Source of the DNA: Gammaproteobacteria bacterium
Lineage (GTDB): Bacteria > Gemmatimonadota > Gemmatimonadetes > Longimicrobiales > Gaopeijiaceae
Direction of reading: 5' to 3'
Assembly: GCA_028821195.1 (NCBI GenBank)
Contig: JAPPHB010000077.1
Location: 19,806 to 83,805, forward strand
Length of the DNA stretch: 64,000 nt
Shown here: positions 31,371-40,127 of the stretch, piece by piece
How the letters are laid out: every line of letters starts with the position of its first letter
Position numbering within the stretch: position 1 is the stretch's first letter
Notes under the pieces: generated by a model
Databases searched by the model: none
Told to the model about the DNA's origin: nothing
Seen by the model: only the letters and a program-made list of their open reading frames with translations
Translations under genes and position numbers: made by a program

Positions 31371-32867
31371 ATGGAGCGCTGGCAGTTGATCGCGGGCCTG
31401 ATCCTGGTCTACCTGGCGGTGACGCTCGGCATCGGGCTGATGGCGGGCCGGCGCGCCTCCCGGAGCGTGACCGGCTATGTGGCCGGAGACCGGCGCTTCG
31501 GCCTGCTCGTCATGTATTTCGTCACCGGGGCGACCGTGTTCTCCGCCTTCGCATTCCTGGGCGGGCCGGGCTGGGCCTACTCCCGTGGCGCCGCGGCCTT
31601 CTACATCCTCTCCTACGGCGCCCTCGGAATCGCGCCCTGGTACTTCATCGGGCCGCGCGCGGCCGCACTCGGACGGCGCTTCGGCTACGTCACCCAGGCG
31701 CAGTTGCTGGTCGGACGCTTCCCTTCGCGCTTCCTGTCCGCGCTGATGGCGGCGCTCTCGGTGGCGGCATTCGTGCCCTACGTCACGCTGCAGATGCAGG
31801 GGGCGGGGATCGTCATCGAGGCCGTCACCGACGGCCATGTGCCGCTGGCCGTGGGAGCGGCGATCGCCTACGGCATCGTGGCCCTCTACGTCCTGACCAG
31901 CGGGGTGGCCGCGGTGGGATGGACCAACACCTTCCAGGGCATCTTCATGGTCGCGATCGCCTGGTCGCTCGGCATCTACCTGCCCTTCCGGCTGTACGGG
32001 GGGGTGGGAGAGATGTTCGAACGCATCCTGGCCGAGCGTCCGGAGATGCTCTCCGTTCCGGGCCTGACCGCCGCGGGCGATCCCTGGAGCTGGGGCGGCT
32101 ATTCGACCGCCATCCTGGTGAGCGCGATCGGGCTCATGATGTGGCCCCACCTCTTCATGAAGGCCTTCACCGCGCGCGACGACCGCACGCTCCGCCGTAC
32201 CGTGGTGCTCTTCCCCACCTTCCAGCTCTTCCTGATCCCGGTGTTCCTGATCGGCTTCGCCGGCGTGCTGCTGCCGGAGTCTCCCCCCAACGCCGACTTC
32301 ATCCTCCCCTTCCTCATCCTGCGCTCCGAGCTGCCGGTGCTGGTCGTGGGCCTCTTCTGCGCGGGCGCCCTCTCGGCGTCCATGTCGACCGGAGACGCGC
32401 TCCTGCACGCCGCGGCATCCGTGACGGTGGAGGACGGCATCGGTCCCTTCCGCCGGCTAAGCGATGCCGGCCAGCGCCGTCTGATGCAGGTGCTGGTCCT
32501 GGTGGTGGGGGTGGTCGCGTACTGGTTCGCGCTGGACGAAGATTCCTCGCTGGTCGTGCTGCTGCTGACCGCCTACGGCATCATATGTCAGTTCGCGCCT
32601 CCCATTTGCGCGGCGCTCTTCTGGCGACGCGCCACCACCCCGGGCATCGTGGCCGGTCTGGTCGCGGGCTCGGCGACCGCGGTCTTCTTCTTCACCACGG
32701 GGTATCTGGGGATGGAACTGCGTCCCCTTGACCTGCACGAGGGCATACTGGGGCTCATGGTCCACATCCCGGTGCTGGTGGGGGTGAGCCTCGCCACCCG
32801 GCCGCAGGACCGGGACCACACCGAAGCCTTCCTCAACCCGCGAGGCTCGTCGGGAACCCATGACTGA
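31371..32867 (+). CDS. Sodium:solute symporter family transporter
   Basis: A 498-residue SSS (SLC5-like) transporter with about 13 membrane helices. Recognisable pieces are YLAVTLGIGLMAGRRASRSV, FLGGPGWAYSRGAAAFYI, an extended helix near TSGVAAVGWTNTFQGIFM (the SSS core motif) and ALSASMSTGDALLHAAASVTVED. Together with the DUF3311 partner it resembles uptake systems for monocarboxylates, pantothenate or amino acids. The substrate should be the feedstock of the upstream catabolic genes (inference). Its end overlaps the chorismate mutase gene by 8 nt. Confidence 0.92.
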   Translation: MERWQLIAGLILVYLAVTLGIGLMAGRRASRSVTGYVAGDRRFGLLVMYFVTGATVFSAFAFLGGPGWAYSRGAAAFYILSYGALGIAPWYFIGPRAAALGRRFGYVTQAQLLVGRFPSRFLSALMAALSVAAFVPYVTLQMQGAGIVIEAVTDGHVPLAVGAAIAYGIVALYVLTSGVAAVGWTNTFQGIFMVAIAWSLGIYLPFRLYGGVGEMFERILAERPEMLSVPGLTAAGDPWSWGGYSTAILVSAIGLMMWPHLFMKAFTARDDRTLRRTVVLFPTFQLFLIPVFLIGFAGVLLPESPPNADFILPFLILRSELPVLVVGLFCAGALSASMSTGDALLHAAASVTVEDGIGPFRRLSDAGQRRLMQVLVLVVGVVAYWFALDEDSSLVVLLLTAYGIICQFAPPICAALFWRRATTPGIVAGLVAGSATAVFFFTTGYLGMELRPLDLHEGILGLMVHIPVLVGVSLATRPQDRDHTEAFLNPRGSSGTHD

Positions 32868-33201
32868 CCCCAAGGGAGCGACGACAGGCCAGCCGGAGGA
32901 GCGGCTGGCTCGCATGCGGGAAGTGATGAGCGAGGTGACCGACCGGCTCATCGAGCTGATGGGGGAACGCCGCAAACTGGCCATCGAGATTGGGCGGGTG
33001 AAGAAGGAATTGGGCCTTCCGGTCCTCGACCCGGCGCGCGAAGCGCGGATGGTGCGTCAGGCCGCCGTGCGGGCGCGCGAACTGGGCGTGGACCCGGAGA
33101 TGGCGCGCGACATCATCTGGCGCATCATCGCCTCGGCGCGCGAGGCTCAGGGAGGACGCCGGCCCGGATGGCCGGACCCACCCTCCAATCGGGCGCGCTA
33201 G
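32860..33201 (+). CDS. Monofunctional chorismate mutase, AroQ type
   Basis: A 113-residue all-helical protein matching the AroQ class of chorismate mutase (chorismate to prephenate). The first helix carries [35 protein letters not shown], with the arginines and lysine expected in the active site, followed by [17 protein letters not shown] at 32860 lies inside the transporter gene end. It seems misplaced: an anabolic aromatic amino acid enzyme terminates a catabolic operon. The stop TAG shares bases with the TAG of the convergent rpmA gene. Confidence 0.88.
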   Translation: MTDPKGATTGQPEERLARMREVMSEVTDRLIELMGERRKLAIEIGRVKKELGLPVLDPAREARMVRQAAVRARELGVDPEMARDIIWRIIASAREAQGGRRPGWPDPPSNRAR

Positions 33202-33449
33202 TTCGGGCTTACCGAGACGAACTGGCGGTTTCGGCGCCGCTCGAACTTCACCACGCCGTCGACCAGGGCGAACAGGGTGTCGTCGCCTCCCCTCCCGACG
33301 TTCCTCCCGGGATGGAAGCGGGTGCCGCGCTGGCGCACGAGGATGCTGCCCGCGGTCACGGGCTGTCCGCCGTAGCGCTTGACGCCCAGGAACTTCGGCT
33401 TCGAGTCGCGTCCGTTTCGGCTTGAGCCGACGCCTTTCTTGTGTGCCAT
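33198..33449 (-). CDS. rpmA: 50S ribosomal protein L27
   Basis: An 83-residue L27, starting with the invariant [16 protein letters not shown]; no N-terminal extension requiring protease processing as in Firmicutes is present. It follows rplU by 26 nt in the normal order rplU-rpmA. The stop codon overlaps the convergent chorismate mutase stop (CTAG, 33198-33201), so there is no intergenic terminator between the operons. Confidence 0.98.
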   Translation of the reverse strand: MAHKKGVGSSRNGRDSKPKFLGVKRYGGQPVTAGSILVRQRGTRFHPGRNVGRGGDDTLFALVDGVVKFERRRNRQFVSVSPN

Positions 33450-33475
33450 CTCGGGTTCCTTCCCGGCTCGGACTG

Positions 33476-33790
33476 CTACGTGACGATCTCGTCGATGCGC
33501 ACTTCGGTGAACTTCTGGCGATGACCCTGCTTCTTGCGGTATCCCTTCCGGCGCTTGCGCTTGAAGATGATAAGCTTCCGGTCCTTGCCGTGCGCCAGCA
33601 CCTCGGCCCGCACCGCAGCGCCTTCGACCGTGGGCGTACCGACCTCCGGTTCGCCATCTCCTCCACCCGTCATCAGCACGCGATCGAAGGTGACCGTCGA
33701 GCCCTCCTCGGCAGCAAGCGCCGGGATCCGCAGCCGGAGACCCGGCTCGGCCCTGAACTGCTTTCCGCCGCTCTCGAACACCGCGTACAT
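33476..33790 (-). CDS. rplU: 50S ribosomal protein L21
   Basis: A 104-residue L21 beginning [13 protein letters not shown] and ending with the basic [21 protein letters not shown] block that binds 23S rRNA. ATG at 33790 gives the standard N-terminus; the frame continues 17 codons upstream but is not conserved. First gene of rplU-rpmA, downstream of the RNase G-like gene with a 113-nt gap that should hold the promoter. Confidence 0.98.
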   Translation of the reverse strand: MYAVFESGGKQFRAEPGLRLRIPALAAEEGSTVTFDRVLMTGGGDGEPEVGTPTVEGAAVRAEVLAHGKDRKLIIFKRKRRKGYRKKQGHRQKFTEVRIDEIVT

Positions 33791-33903
33791 GCCCGCCTCG
33801 TCGTGTAGATGGAGATCCCGGAACCGGGGACTGCGGCACAAGGCTCCGCAGCCCGAAAAAGCTACAGAGTCGCCCGGTCAGGTCAAGGGCACCCGGCACG
33901 CGC

Positions 33904-35418
33904 CTAGACCGTCGCGTACTTCCCGGTCACATCCACCTGGGCCCGGCCCGAGAGCAGGCGGAACTCGTCTTCGCCCAGCAGAGGATCGTCGCGCAGGCTG
34001 ATCTCCAGGCCGGTGGCGCTCGACACCCGGTTGCGAAAGTCCGGCTCCGAGTCGAGCACGTGCAGCGCCACCTCGGGGTGGATGCGCACCATGAGACTGC
34101 GCTCGCTCTTCGCCGCGGCAGCGCGCTTGAGGCTGCGCTCCACCCGGCGCATCACGGTGTCGGGCGCGAAGACGCGGCCCAGCCCTCCGCAATGGGTGCA
34201 CGCGTCCGTGATCGAGGTGAAGATCGACGGCCGCACGCGCTGGCGGGTCATCTCGATCAGCCCGAGCTCGGAGACGGCGAACGCGCGGGTGCGGGCACGG
34301 TCGCGCCCCAGGTGGGTGCGGAGTTCGTGCAACACCTTGTCGCGGTCCTTCTGCGTGTCCATGTCGATGAAGTCCACGACCACGATTCCACCGACGTCGC
34401 GCAGCCGGAGCTGGCGGGCGATCTCGCGCGCCGCCTCCAGGTTGGTCTTCAGGATGAGCGAGGCGGGATCGTTCTTCTTCCTGCCGGCGAAGCGCCCGGT
34501 GTTCACATCGATCGACACCAGCGCCTCGGTCGGCTCGATCACCAGATGGCCGCCGGATTTGAGCCCCACCTTGCGCCGGAACGAGCGGTGGATCTCCTCC
34601 TCGATGCCGTGAACGTCGAAGAGCGGCTCCTCTCCCCGGTACAGCTTCAGCCGGTCCAGCAGATCGGGAGCCACGCCCTGCACGTAACCCTCGATCTCGC
34701 GAAAGATGACGGGCGAATCCACCGTCAGCGAGTCGAACTTGTCGCTGAACAGATCCCGGATGACGCCGCTGATCAGACGCGCTTCGCGGCGCACGACCCC
34801 GGGCTCGGCAGCGGCCTTCGCCGTCCGCTGGATCTCCAGCCAGCTCCCCCGGAGGGTCTCGAACTCGCGCGCGAACCGCTTCTCGGTCGCCTCCTCCCCC
34901 ACCGTGCGCACGATCACCCCGCCGGAATCGGCCGGGACGACCCTGCGGGCAAGGGCACGCAGCCGCGACCGCTGCCTGCGGTCCTCGATCTTCCGGCTCA
35001 CGCCGACGCGCGACGAGAACGGCATGTAGACGAGGAAGCGGCCCGCCAGCGACACCTGGCCGGTCAGGCGCGGTCCCTTGGTGCCGATGGGCTCCTTGGT
35101 GACCTGCACGGTGACCCGGTCGCCCTTGTTGAGCAGTTTCTGGATCGGCGTGTTCTGGCCGTCGCGGCCGTTCTCCGACGGTTCACCGTCCTGGTGAACC
35201 ACATCCGAGACGTGCAGAAAGCCCGCCTTCTCGACGCCGATGTCGACGAAGGCCGCCTGAATGCCGGGAAGCACCGCCTCTACGCGTCCCAGGAACACGT
35301 CGCCCACCAACCGTCCCTGGTCCGGGCGGTCCAGCATCAATTCTACGAGTCGTTTGTCTTCCAGTAGCGCCACCCGCGTCTCGCGCGAGGACGCGCTGAT
35401 GATGATCTGTCTCCTCAA
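33904..35418 (-). CDS. rng: Ribonuclease E/G family protein
   Basis: A 504-residue RNase G-type endoribonuclease. It has an N-terminal S1 domain ([35 protein letters not shown]), the 5'-sensor region ([24 protein letters not shown]), the DNase-I-like catalytic domain with IDVNTG and VVVDFIDMD carrying the metal-binding aspartates, and the zinc-link CTHC. The long C-terminal scaffold of RNase E is missing. Start TTG at 35418 gives [16 protein letters not shown], which is the usual family start; GGAG lies 11 nt upstream. It precedes rplU-rpmA, a common arrangement. Confidence 0.95.
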   Translation of the reverse strand: MRRQIIISASSRETRVALLEDKRLVELMLDRPDQGRLVGDVFLGRVEAVLPGIQAAFVDIGVEKAGFLHVSDVVHQDGEPSENGRDGQNTPIQKLLNKGDRVTVQVTKEPIGTKGPRLTGQVSLAGRFLVYMPFSSRVGVSRKIEDRRQRSRLRALARRVVPADSGGVIVRTVGEEATEKRFAREFETLRGSWLEIQRTAKAAAEPGVVRREARLISGVIRDLFSDKFDSLTVDSPVIFREIEGYVQGVAPDLLDRLKLYRGEEPLFDVHGIEEEIHRSFRRKVGLKSGGHLVIEPTEALVSIDVNTGRFAGRKKNDPASLILKTNLEAAREIARQLRLRDVGGIVVVDFIDMDTQKDRDKVLHELRTHLGRDRARTRAFAVSELGLIEMTRQRVRPSIFTSITDACTHCGGLGRVFAPDTVMRRVERSLKRAAAAKSERSLMVRIHPEVALHVLDSEPDFRNRVSSATGLEISLRDDPLLGEDEFRLLSGRAQVDVTGKYATV

Positions 35419-35469
35419 ATCCCTGGTTTCTCCGCGAGTCGCGGGGCCCGGGACCGCCCGAGGGCCTCC

Positions 35470-36714
35470 CTACCCCGCCTTAAGCTCCGCAGCCATTCCG
35501 CCTCCGCCGACCTCGCGCACCAGGTGGCGAGCGATCAGCAAGCGCTGAATCTCGCTCGTGCCCTCTCCGATCTCGCACACTTTCGCGTCGCGAAACATCC
35601 GTTCCACCGGGTAGTCGTTCGTGTACCCGGCGCCTCCCAGAAGCTCGACCGCCTCCGTAGTGGCGCGCATCGACAGTTCCGAGGCGAACAGCTTCGCCAT
35701 GGAGGCTTCCTTGGAGAAGGGGCGTCCCTGATCCTTGAGCCAGGCCGCGTGATACGTCAGATGCCTGGCGGCCTGGATCCCCGTGGCCATGTCGGACAAG
35801 CGGAATTGAACCGCCTGATAGTCGTAAATCCTGTGCCCGTAACGTTTCCGTTGCAACGTATACTCCAGGGCGGCGTCAAAAGCTCCCTCGGCGATGCCGA
35901 GAGCCAGCGCGGCGATTCCAATGCGCCCGGCGTCGAGGGTGCGCATGAAGTTGACGAACCCCTCGCCCTCGGCCCCGAGCCGGTTCCCGGCCGGTACGAA
36001 GACGTCGTCCAGCACCAGCTCCCGGGTATCCGAAGCCCGCCACCCCATCTTGTCTTCCTTGCCGCCCGCCCGTACGCCCCGGGTGAAATCGAGTTCCGCC
36101 GAGTGCCCCACGCCCAGGCGGCGCGCGGTCTCCAGGTCGCACGTCGGCTTGGTGACGATGAAGCTGGTGATGCCGCGGGTGCCCCGCGCCGGATTGGTAA
36201 GCGCGGTGATGGTGAAGATCTCCCCGACGCCGGCGTGCGTGATGAAGATCTTGGAACCGTTGATGCGGTAGCCGTCTCCCTCGCGGACCGCGCGCGTGCG
36301 GGTGCCCGCCGAGTCCGATCCCGCCGCCGGCTCGGTGAGCCCGAAGCCTCCCAGCACGCGGCCGCCGGCGAGCAGGGGCAGGTATCTCCGCTTCTGCGCC
36401 TCGGTCCCGAACGTCAGGATCGGGCTCGCGCCCAGCGTCGTGTGCGCCGACACCGTGATGGCGTGGCTGGCGTCGTGGCGCGCCAACTCCTCGACGACGA
36501 GGATGTAGCTCAGGTAGTCGCGTCCCATGCCCCCGTATTCCTCGGGAATGGGAACGCCCAGAAGTCCCATCTCGCCCATCGCGCGCACGTTCTCCCAGGG
36601 GAAGGTCTGGGTGCGGTCGATCTCGGCCGCGACGGGCGCGATGTGTTCCAGCGCGAAGGCTCTGACCCCGTCACGCAGACGGGTATGGTCAGGACCGAGA
36701 TAGGGTTCCATCAC
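35470..36714 (-). CDS. Acyl-CoA dehydrogenase
   Basis: A 414-residue FAD-dependent acyl-CoA dehydrogenase. Motifs: [18 protein letters not shown] for FAD/substrate binding, [15 protein letters not shown], the [23 protein letters not shown] helix, and the catalytic glutamate of [16 protein letters not shown]. It is short/medium-chain in style; substrate unknown. It sits apart from the other CoA genes but is preceded by its own AT-rich promoter region with an operator-like palindrome 10-38 nt before the start, so it is probably individually regulated. ATG at 36714 is followed directly by a second ATG. Confidence 0.95.
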   Translation of the reverse strand: MMEPYLGPDHTRLRDGVRAFALEHIAPVAAEIDRTQTFPWENVRAMGEMGLLGVPIPEEYGGMGRDYLSYILVVEELARHDASHAITVSAHTTLGASPILTFGTEAQKRRYLPLLAGGRVLGGFGLTEPAAGSDSAGTRTRAVREGDGYRINGSKIFITHAGVGEIFTITALTNPARGTRGITSFIVTKPTCDLETARRLGVGHSAELDFTRGVRAGGKEDKMGWRASDTRELVLDDVFVPAGNRLGAEGEGFVNFMRTLDAGRIGIAALALGIAEGAFDAALEYTLQRKRYGHRIYDYQAVQFRLSDMATGIQAARHLTYHAAWLKDQGRPFSKEASMAKLFASELSMRATTEAVELLGGAGYTNDYPVERMFRDAKVCEIGEGTSEIQRLLIARHLVREVGGGGMAAELKAG

Positions 36715-36724
36715 TCGATCCTAT

Positions 36725-36753
36725 ATCATGTGTTACATCATGTACAACATGAT
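36725..36753 (-). promoter_or_regulatory. Operator-like repeat array before the acyl-CoA dehydrogenase gene
   Basis: ATCATGT at 36737-36743 and ACATGAT at 36747-36753 form a perfect inverted repeat with spacer ACA. A third copy, ATCATGT at 36725-36731, is a direct repeat 12 nt away. The array lies in a sharply AT-rich stretch in this GC-rich window, and ends 11 nt from the dehydrogenase start. It looks like a binding site for a TetR- or GntR-type fatty-acid regulator (inference). Confidence 0.55.
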
Positions 36754-36804
36754 AAGTCATTTTATATCTTTGTGTTATTGGATGTTTGCCAAAAACGTAA
36801 TGAA

Positions 36805-36828
36805 GGCCTCCGCCGGGTGGAGGAGGCC
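36805..36828 (-). terminator. Rho-independent-like terminator of the propeller lipoprotein gene
   Basis: On the minus strand, GGCCTCC and GGAGGCC (36805-36811 with 36822-36828) form a 7-bp perfect stem around a 10-nt loop, followed by TTCATTACGTTTTT. It lies about 115 nt beyond the stop at 36945, and upstream of the acyl-CoA dehydrogenase promoter. Confidence 0.65.
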
Positions 36829-36944
36829 GCATGGGCATGTGGAATGGTACACCGCGGGCGTCGATAGGGTGCGCGGGAAAGGGAAGCGGCGGATTGGGCG
36901 CAAGACCGGCGCGAGACTGCGGCGACTGTGACGCGGTGGCCTGC

Positions 36945-38099
36945 TCAGGGGTTGAAGCCGATCTCCCAGATGCCGGCACGCAGATGGCCGGGCCCGAAGA
37001 ACTCCCCCGACCACAGTTCATCTTCCCCCAGGAAGTCGACCAGGACAACTCCCTCCATTCTGGTGCGGGCAATCACCGTCGCCGTGGTCAGGTCGATGAC
37101 GTCGATCTGACCGTAGTGTCTGTCGATCGTCTGGTATTCGGGCTTCATCTCGAGTCGGACGCGTCCACCCGGTCCCGGGCGTTCCTCCATCATGTCCAGC
37201 CAGTCATCCCGGCGCCGCCAGGTCAGGACCCACAAGCGGCCTTCGGAATCAACGCGCAGCGCCCGTATGGTGCTGGCGGGAGGGTTATCCGCGGATTCCG
37301 GGGCATCAGGATCGCGGGGCGGATCGTTGAACCCGGGAACCAGGAAGCCCGTGACCCGGCGGCCGTCCTCGGCCCAGACCTCTATGCTGTAGGCGCCGTA
37401 CAGCGGCGCGGAGAAAATCCGATGGGCGGAATCGGTGGTGAAGGCTCTCCAGGAGGCGGGTTGCGCCCTCGGATTCTCGGGATCGACGAACCCGCCAAAC
37501 GATCGCTTGATCTCCCCGCGCTCGACAACGTGGAGCGGCGAGCCGATGGCGTCGGGTGTGGGATGCCACATGTTGACCACCCACTGCCGCCCGTCTCCCA
37601 GTGGACCAGCGTCCGCTACATGATCGGGAAGCGGATGGTCCTCGATCAGGGTGAAGTCCGGACCTACGACGCTGTGGCGATAGTTCCCGCCGTCGAAGAT
37701 GTGGACGCGTCCCTCCCCGTCCGCGTGCACGGGCATTGCGTTTTCCCACTCCAGCGGACCCTCCCCGGCTCGTCCGACTTCACCCACGAAGTTGCCGGCC
37801 GCATCGAAGAGCTTCACCGCGTCGTATTGTCCAAACCAGTAGTTGCCGGCGCTGTCTCGAACGAGATGGAAGGCACCCCGCAGGTATCCCTCCCCGATCG
37901 TGTCGCCCATGACCAGCACCCGTTCGAGCGTGATGCAGTCCTCGCAGAGGGACTCCGAGTCGCGGATGAGCCGGACCTCGGTGCTGTCGGTGATGTCGGT
38001 CCAGTGGGCGCGGGGCGGCTCGTCGGGTGGGGCGCAGGCGATGAAGAGGCCGTGCGCGAGCAGGATCGCGGCGGCGGCGAGGGACCGGGATGTGCTCAT
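36945..38099 (-). CDS. Six-bladed beta-propeller lipoprotein
   Basis: A 384-residue exported protein. The signal ends in a lipobox-like LFIAC (Cys22) close to the start ATG at 38099, predicting a lipoprotein. The mature protein has repeating beta blades with sequences such as AGNYWFGQYDAVKLFDAAGNFVGEV, EGRVHIFDGGNYRHSVVG and EGRLWVLTWRR, like NHL/6-bladed propeller proteins, plus the pair of cysteines in ESLCEDC. Function unknown; such lipoproteins are abundant in Gemmatimonadota. A homologous-looking design is encoded at 55301. The upstream 234 nt carry two CGTATTAC repeats. Confidence 0.8.
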   Translation of the reverse strand: MSTSRSLAAAAILLAHGLFIACAPPDEPPRAHWTDITDSTEVRLIRDSESLCEDCITLERVLVMGDTIGEGYLRGAFHLVRDSAGNYWFGQYDAVKLFDAAGNFVGEVGRAGEGPLEWENAMPVHADGEGRVHIFDGGNYRHSVVGPDFTLIEDHPLPDHVADAGPLGDGRQWVVNMWHPTPDAIGSPLHVVERGEIKRSFGGFVDPENPRAQPASWRAFTTDSAHRIFSAPLYGAYSIEVWAEDGRRVTGFLVPGFNDPPRDPDAPESADNPPASTIRALRVDSEGRLWVLTWRRRDDWLDMMEERPGPGGRVRLEMKPEYQTIDRHYGQIDVIDLTTATVIARTRMEGVVLVDFLGEDELWSGEFFGPGHLRAGIWEIGFNP

Positions 38100-38333
38100 G
38101 CGATGGGGGTTCCCAGTAGTGGAGGGAGGTGACGGAGGGCGTGACCACACCTTACGCCTGTGCGGGGGCGCGGGCGGTGGATCCGGACGCGTCAAGGTAC
38201 GAGACGGGGGCCGGAGTTCGCCACCGGAGTTGGCTCCATCGTCCCGCGGATCGGCCCGACCGCTCCTCGTATTACCGTCGTATTACAAGCCTTGGACCGG
38301 ATCCTTGCCGATGCCGCGAGCGTGTGCCGGCCA
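38100..38333. promoter_or_regulatory. Spacer between recQ end and the propeller lipoprotein start, with direct repeats
   Basis: Non-coding as far as can be seen. It contains CGTATTAC at 38268-38275 and again at 38279-38286, an 11-nt period equal to one helical turn, in an otherwise GC-rich stretch. On the minus strand this reads GTAATACG twice and lies 169 nt upstream of the lipoprotein start, so an activator site or promoter is possible. Confidence 0.3.
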
Positions 38334-39848
38334 TCACTGGCGCTGGCAGTTGTCGCAGGTGCCGCAGTTGGCCTTGTCGAGGGCATCGCCGAAGTAGCCG
38401 AGGATGCGGGCGCGGCGGCACCCGCGTGTCCGGGCGTAGCGCTCCACGGCGGCCAGCTTGGTCACCTCGGCGTTGCGCCGCTCGCGCAGCCGGCCCAGCG
38501 GGAGTCGGCGGACGTGCGGGCGCAGGTCGATGTGGAGGATGTCGCCGGGCTGCTCTGGAGGGTCCTCGCGCAGGTGCACCACCCGGCAGGCGGCCAGCGC
38601 GCGGGCCAGGGCGCCCACGTTGGATGGGGTCAGCGGGGTGCCGCCGCGGGCGCGAAGCTCGTCGACCGGAAGCTTCAGCCGCGTTTGCCCTGCGGCCCGG
38701 CGGCGGAGATCGCGCCAGAAGCGGCGCACCGCGCGCGGGGGCGGGTAGCTGTGGTCGACGAAGGTCATCTGGCCCGCGCGGTCGCCCTTCGACCACAGCG
38801 CCAGGCAGTGCGCGGTGTCTCCGTCGCGGCCGGCCCGGCCGGCTTCCTGGTAGTACGCCTCCATGGTGCGCGGGAGTTCGTGGTGGATGACCAGGCGCAC
38901 GTCGCTCTTGTCGACCCCCATGCCGAAGGCGTTGGTGGCGGCCACCAGGGGGGCGTCGCCGGCCATGAAGGCGTCCTGCACGCGGGCCCGTTCGGCCGCC
39001 GGCAGCCCGGCGTGGTAGGCTTCGGTGGTGTGGCCGAGGGCGGCCAGGTCGTCACGGACGCGCTCGACCCCCTTGCGGCTGCTCGCATAGACAAGCGTGA
39101 CGCCGGGGCGGTTGCGCACCAGGGCCCGCAGGCGCTCCCGTTTTTCCTTCCACGACCGCGCCCGCTCGACCCCCCACACCAGGTTGGGACGGTCGAAGCC
39201 TCCCACCACGGTGACCGGGTCGGCGAGCCGCAGCCGGGTCACGATCTCCCGCCGGGTGCGTGGGGTGGCGGTGGCGGTGAGGGCGATCATGGGGGCCTCG
39301 AACATCCCGCGCAGGCGGTCGAGGCGCAGGTAGGCGGGACGGAAGTCGTGGCCCCATTCGGAGATGCAGTGGGCTTCGTCGACGGCGAGCAGGCTCACCC
39401 GCAGGCGCGGCAGGAGCTGGCGGAACGAGCGGCTCTCGAAGCGTTCCGGAGCCACGAAGACGACGCGCAGCGCGCCATCGACCAATTGCGCCTCCACCTG
39501 GTCGCGCTCCTGCGAGGAGAGGGTGGAGTTGAGAAAGGCGGCGGGGATGTCGGCTTCGCGGCAGCGCATCGCCTGGTCGGCCATCAGGGACACGAGCGGG
39601 CTGACCACGATGGTGGCGTGCGGGAGTACGGCAGCGGGGACCTGGTAGCACACGCTCTTCCCTCCCCCGGTCGGGAGGATACCGAGGGCGTCGTGGCCCT
39701 GGAGCACCGCGCGCACCAGCACGTCCTGTCCGGGCCTGAACCCCGGGTAGCCGAAGTGGCGCTTGAGGGCGCCGAGGGCGATGTGGTCCGCTTCCTCGCT
39801 GTCCAGGACGGGGAACCGTGTCGCCGAGATTGCTGCCGGGCTCGCCAT
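38334..39848 (-). CDS. recQ: ATP-dependent DNA helicase RecQ
   Basis: A 504-residue RecQ-family helicase. Walker A is PTGGGKSVCYQ, motif II is DEAH in LAVDEAHCISEWGHDFRPAY, then ALTATATPRTR (motif III), NAFGMGVDKSDVRLV and YYQEAGRAGRDG (motifs V and VI). The C-terminal zinc-binding region is shortened but keeps four cysteines (RGCRRARILGYFGD, NCGTCDNC). There is no HRDC domain. ATG at 39848 is chosen as it gives the standard beginning near GALKRHFGYPGFRPGQ. It unwinds 3'-tailed DNA in recombination and repair. Confidence 0.95.
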   Translation of the reverse strand: MASPAAISATRFPVLDSEEADHIALGALKRHFGYPGFRPGQDVLVRAVLQGHDALGILPTGGGKSVCYQVPAAVLPHATIVVSPLVSLMADQAMRCREADIPAAFLNSTLSSQERDQVEAQLVDGALRVVFVAPERFESRSFRQLLPRLRVSLLAVDEAHCISEWGHDFRPAYLRLDRLRGMFEAPMIALTATATPRTRREIVTRLRLADPVTVVGGFDRPNLVWGVERARSWKEKRERLRALVRNRPGVTLVYASSRKGVERVRDDLAALGHTTEAYHAGLPAAERARVQDAFMAGDAPLVAATNAFGMGVDKSDVRLVIHHELPRTMEAYYQEAGRAGRDGDTAHCLALWSKGDRAGQMTFVDHSYPPPRAVRRFWRDLRRRAAGQTRLKLPVDELRARGGTPLTPSNVGALARALAACRVVHLREDPPEQPGDILHIDLRPHVRRLPLGRLRERRNAEVTKLAAVERYARTRGCRRARILGYFGDALDKANCGTCDNCQRQ

Positions 39849-40127
39849 GGATCCGAAAGGTCGGGCCGGAACCCGGGCGCCTCCATGGCGGGAGGGGACG
39901 ATTTGGCAAATGCGTGTGCGACAAAACACCGAGGAAACGCGACCGGAAAGCCGCCGTGAGCCGCCGGACACGATCGTGGAGGGCCGGGGTCCGCGCGAAC
40001 CGTCGCTCGCGAAGGCGGGAAGCGGTGCCTGGTGCGCGGGCAGCCTCTATACTGAAGGCCGTTGCGCGCGCTCGGTTTCGCTGCCCGGGCGGACCAACGG
40101 ACGACGGCTATCGACCGAGGAGAGGCC

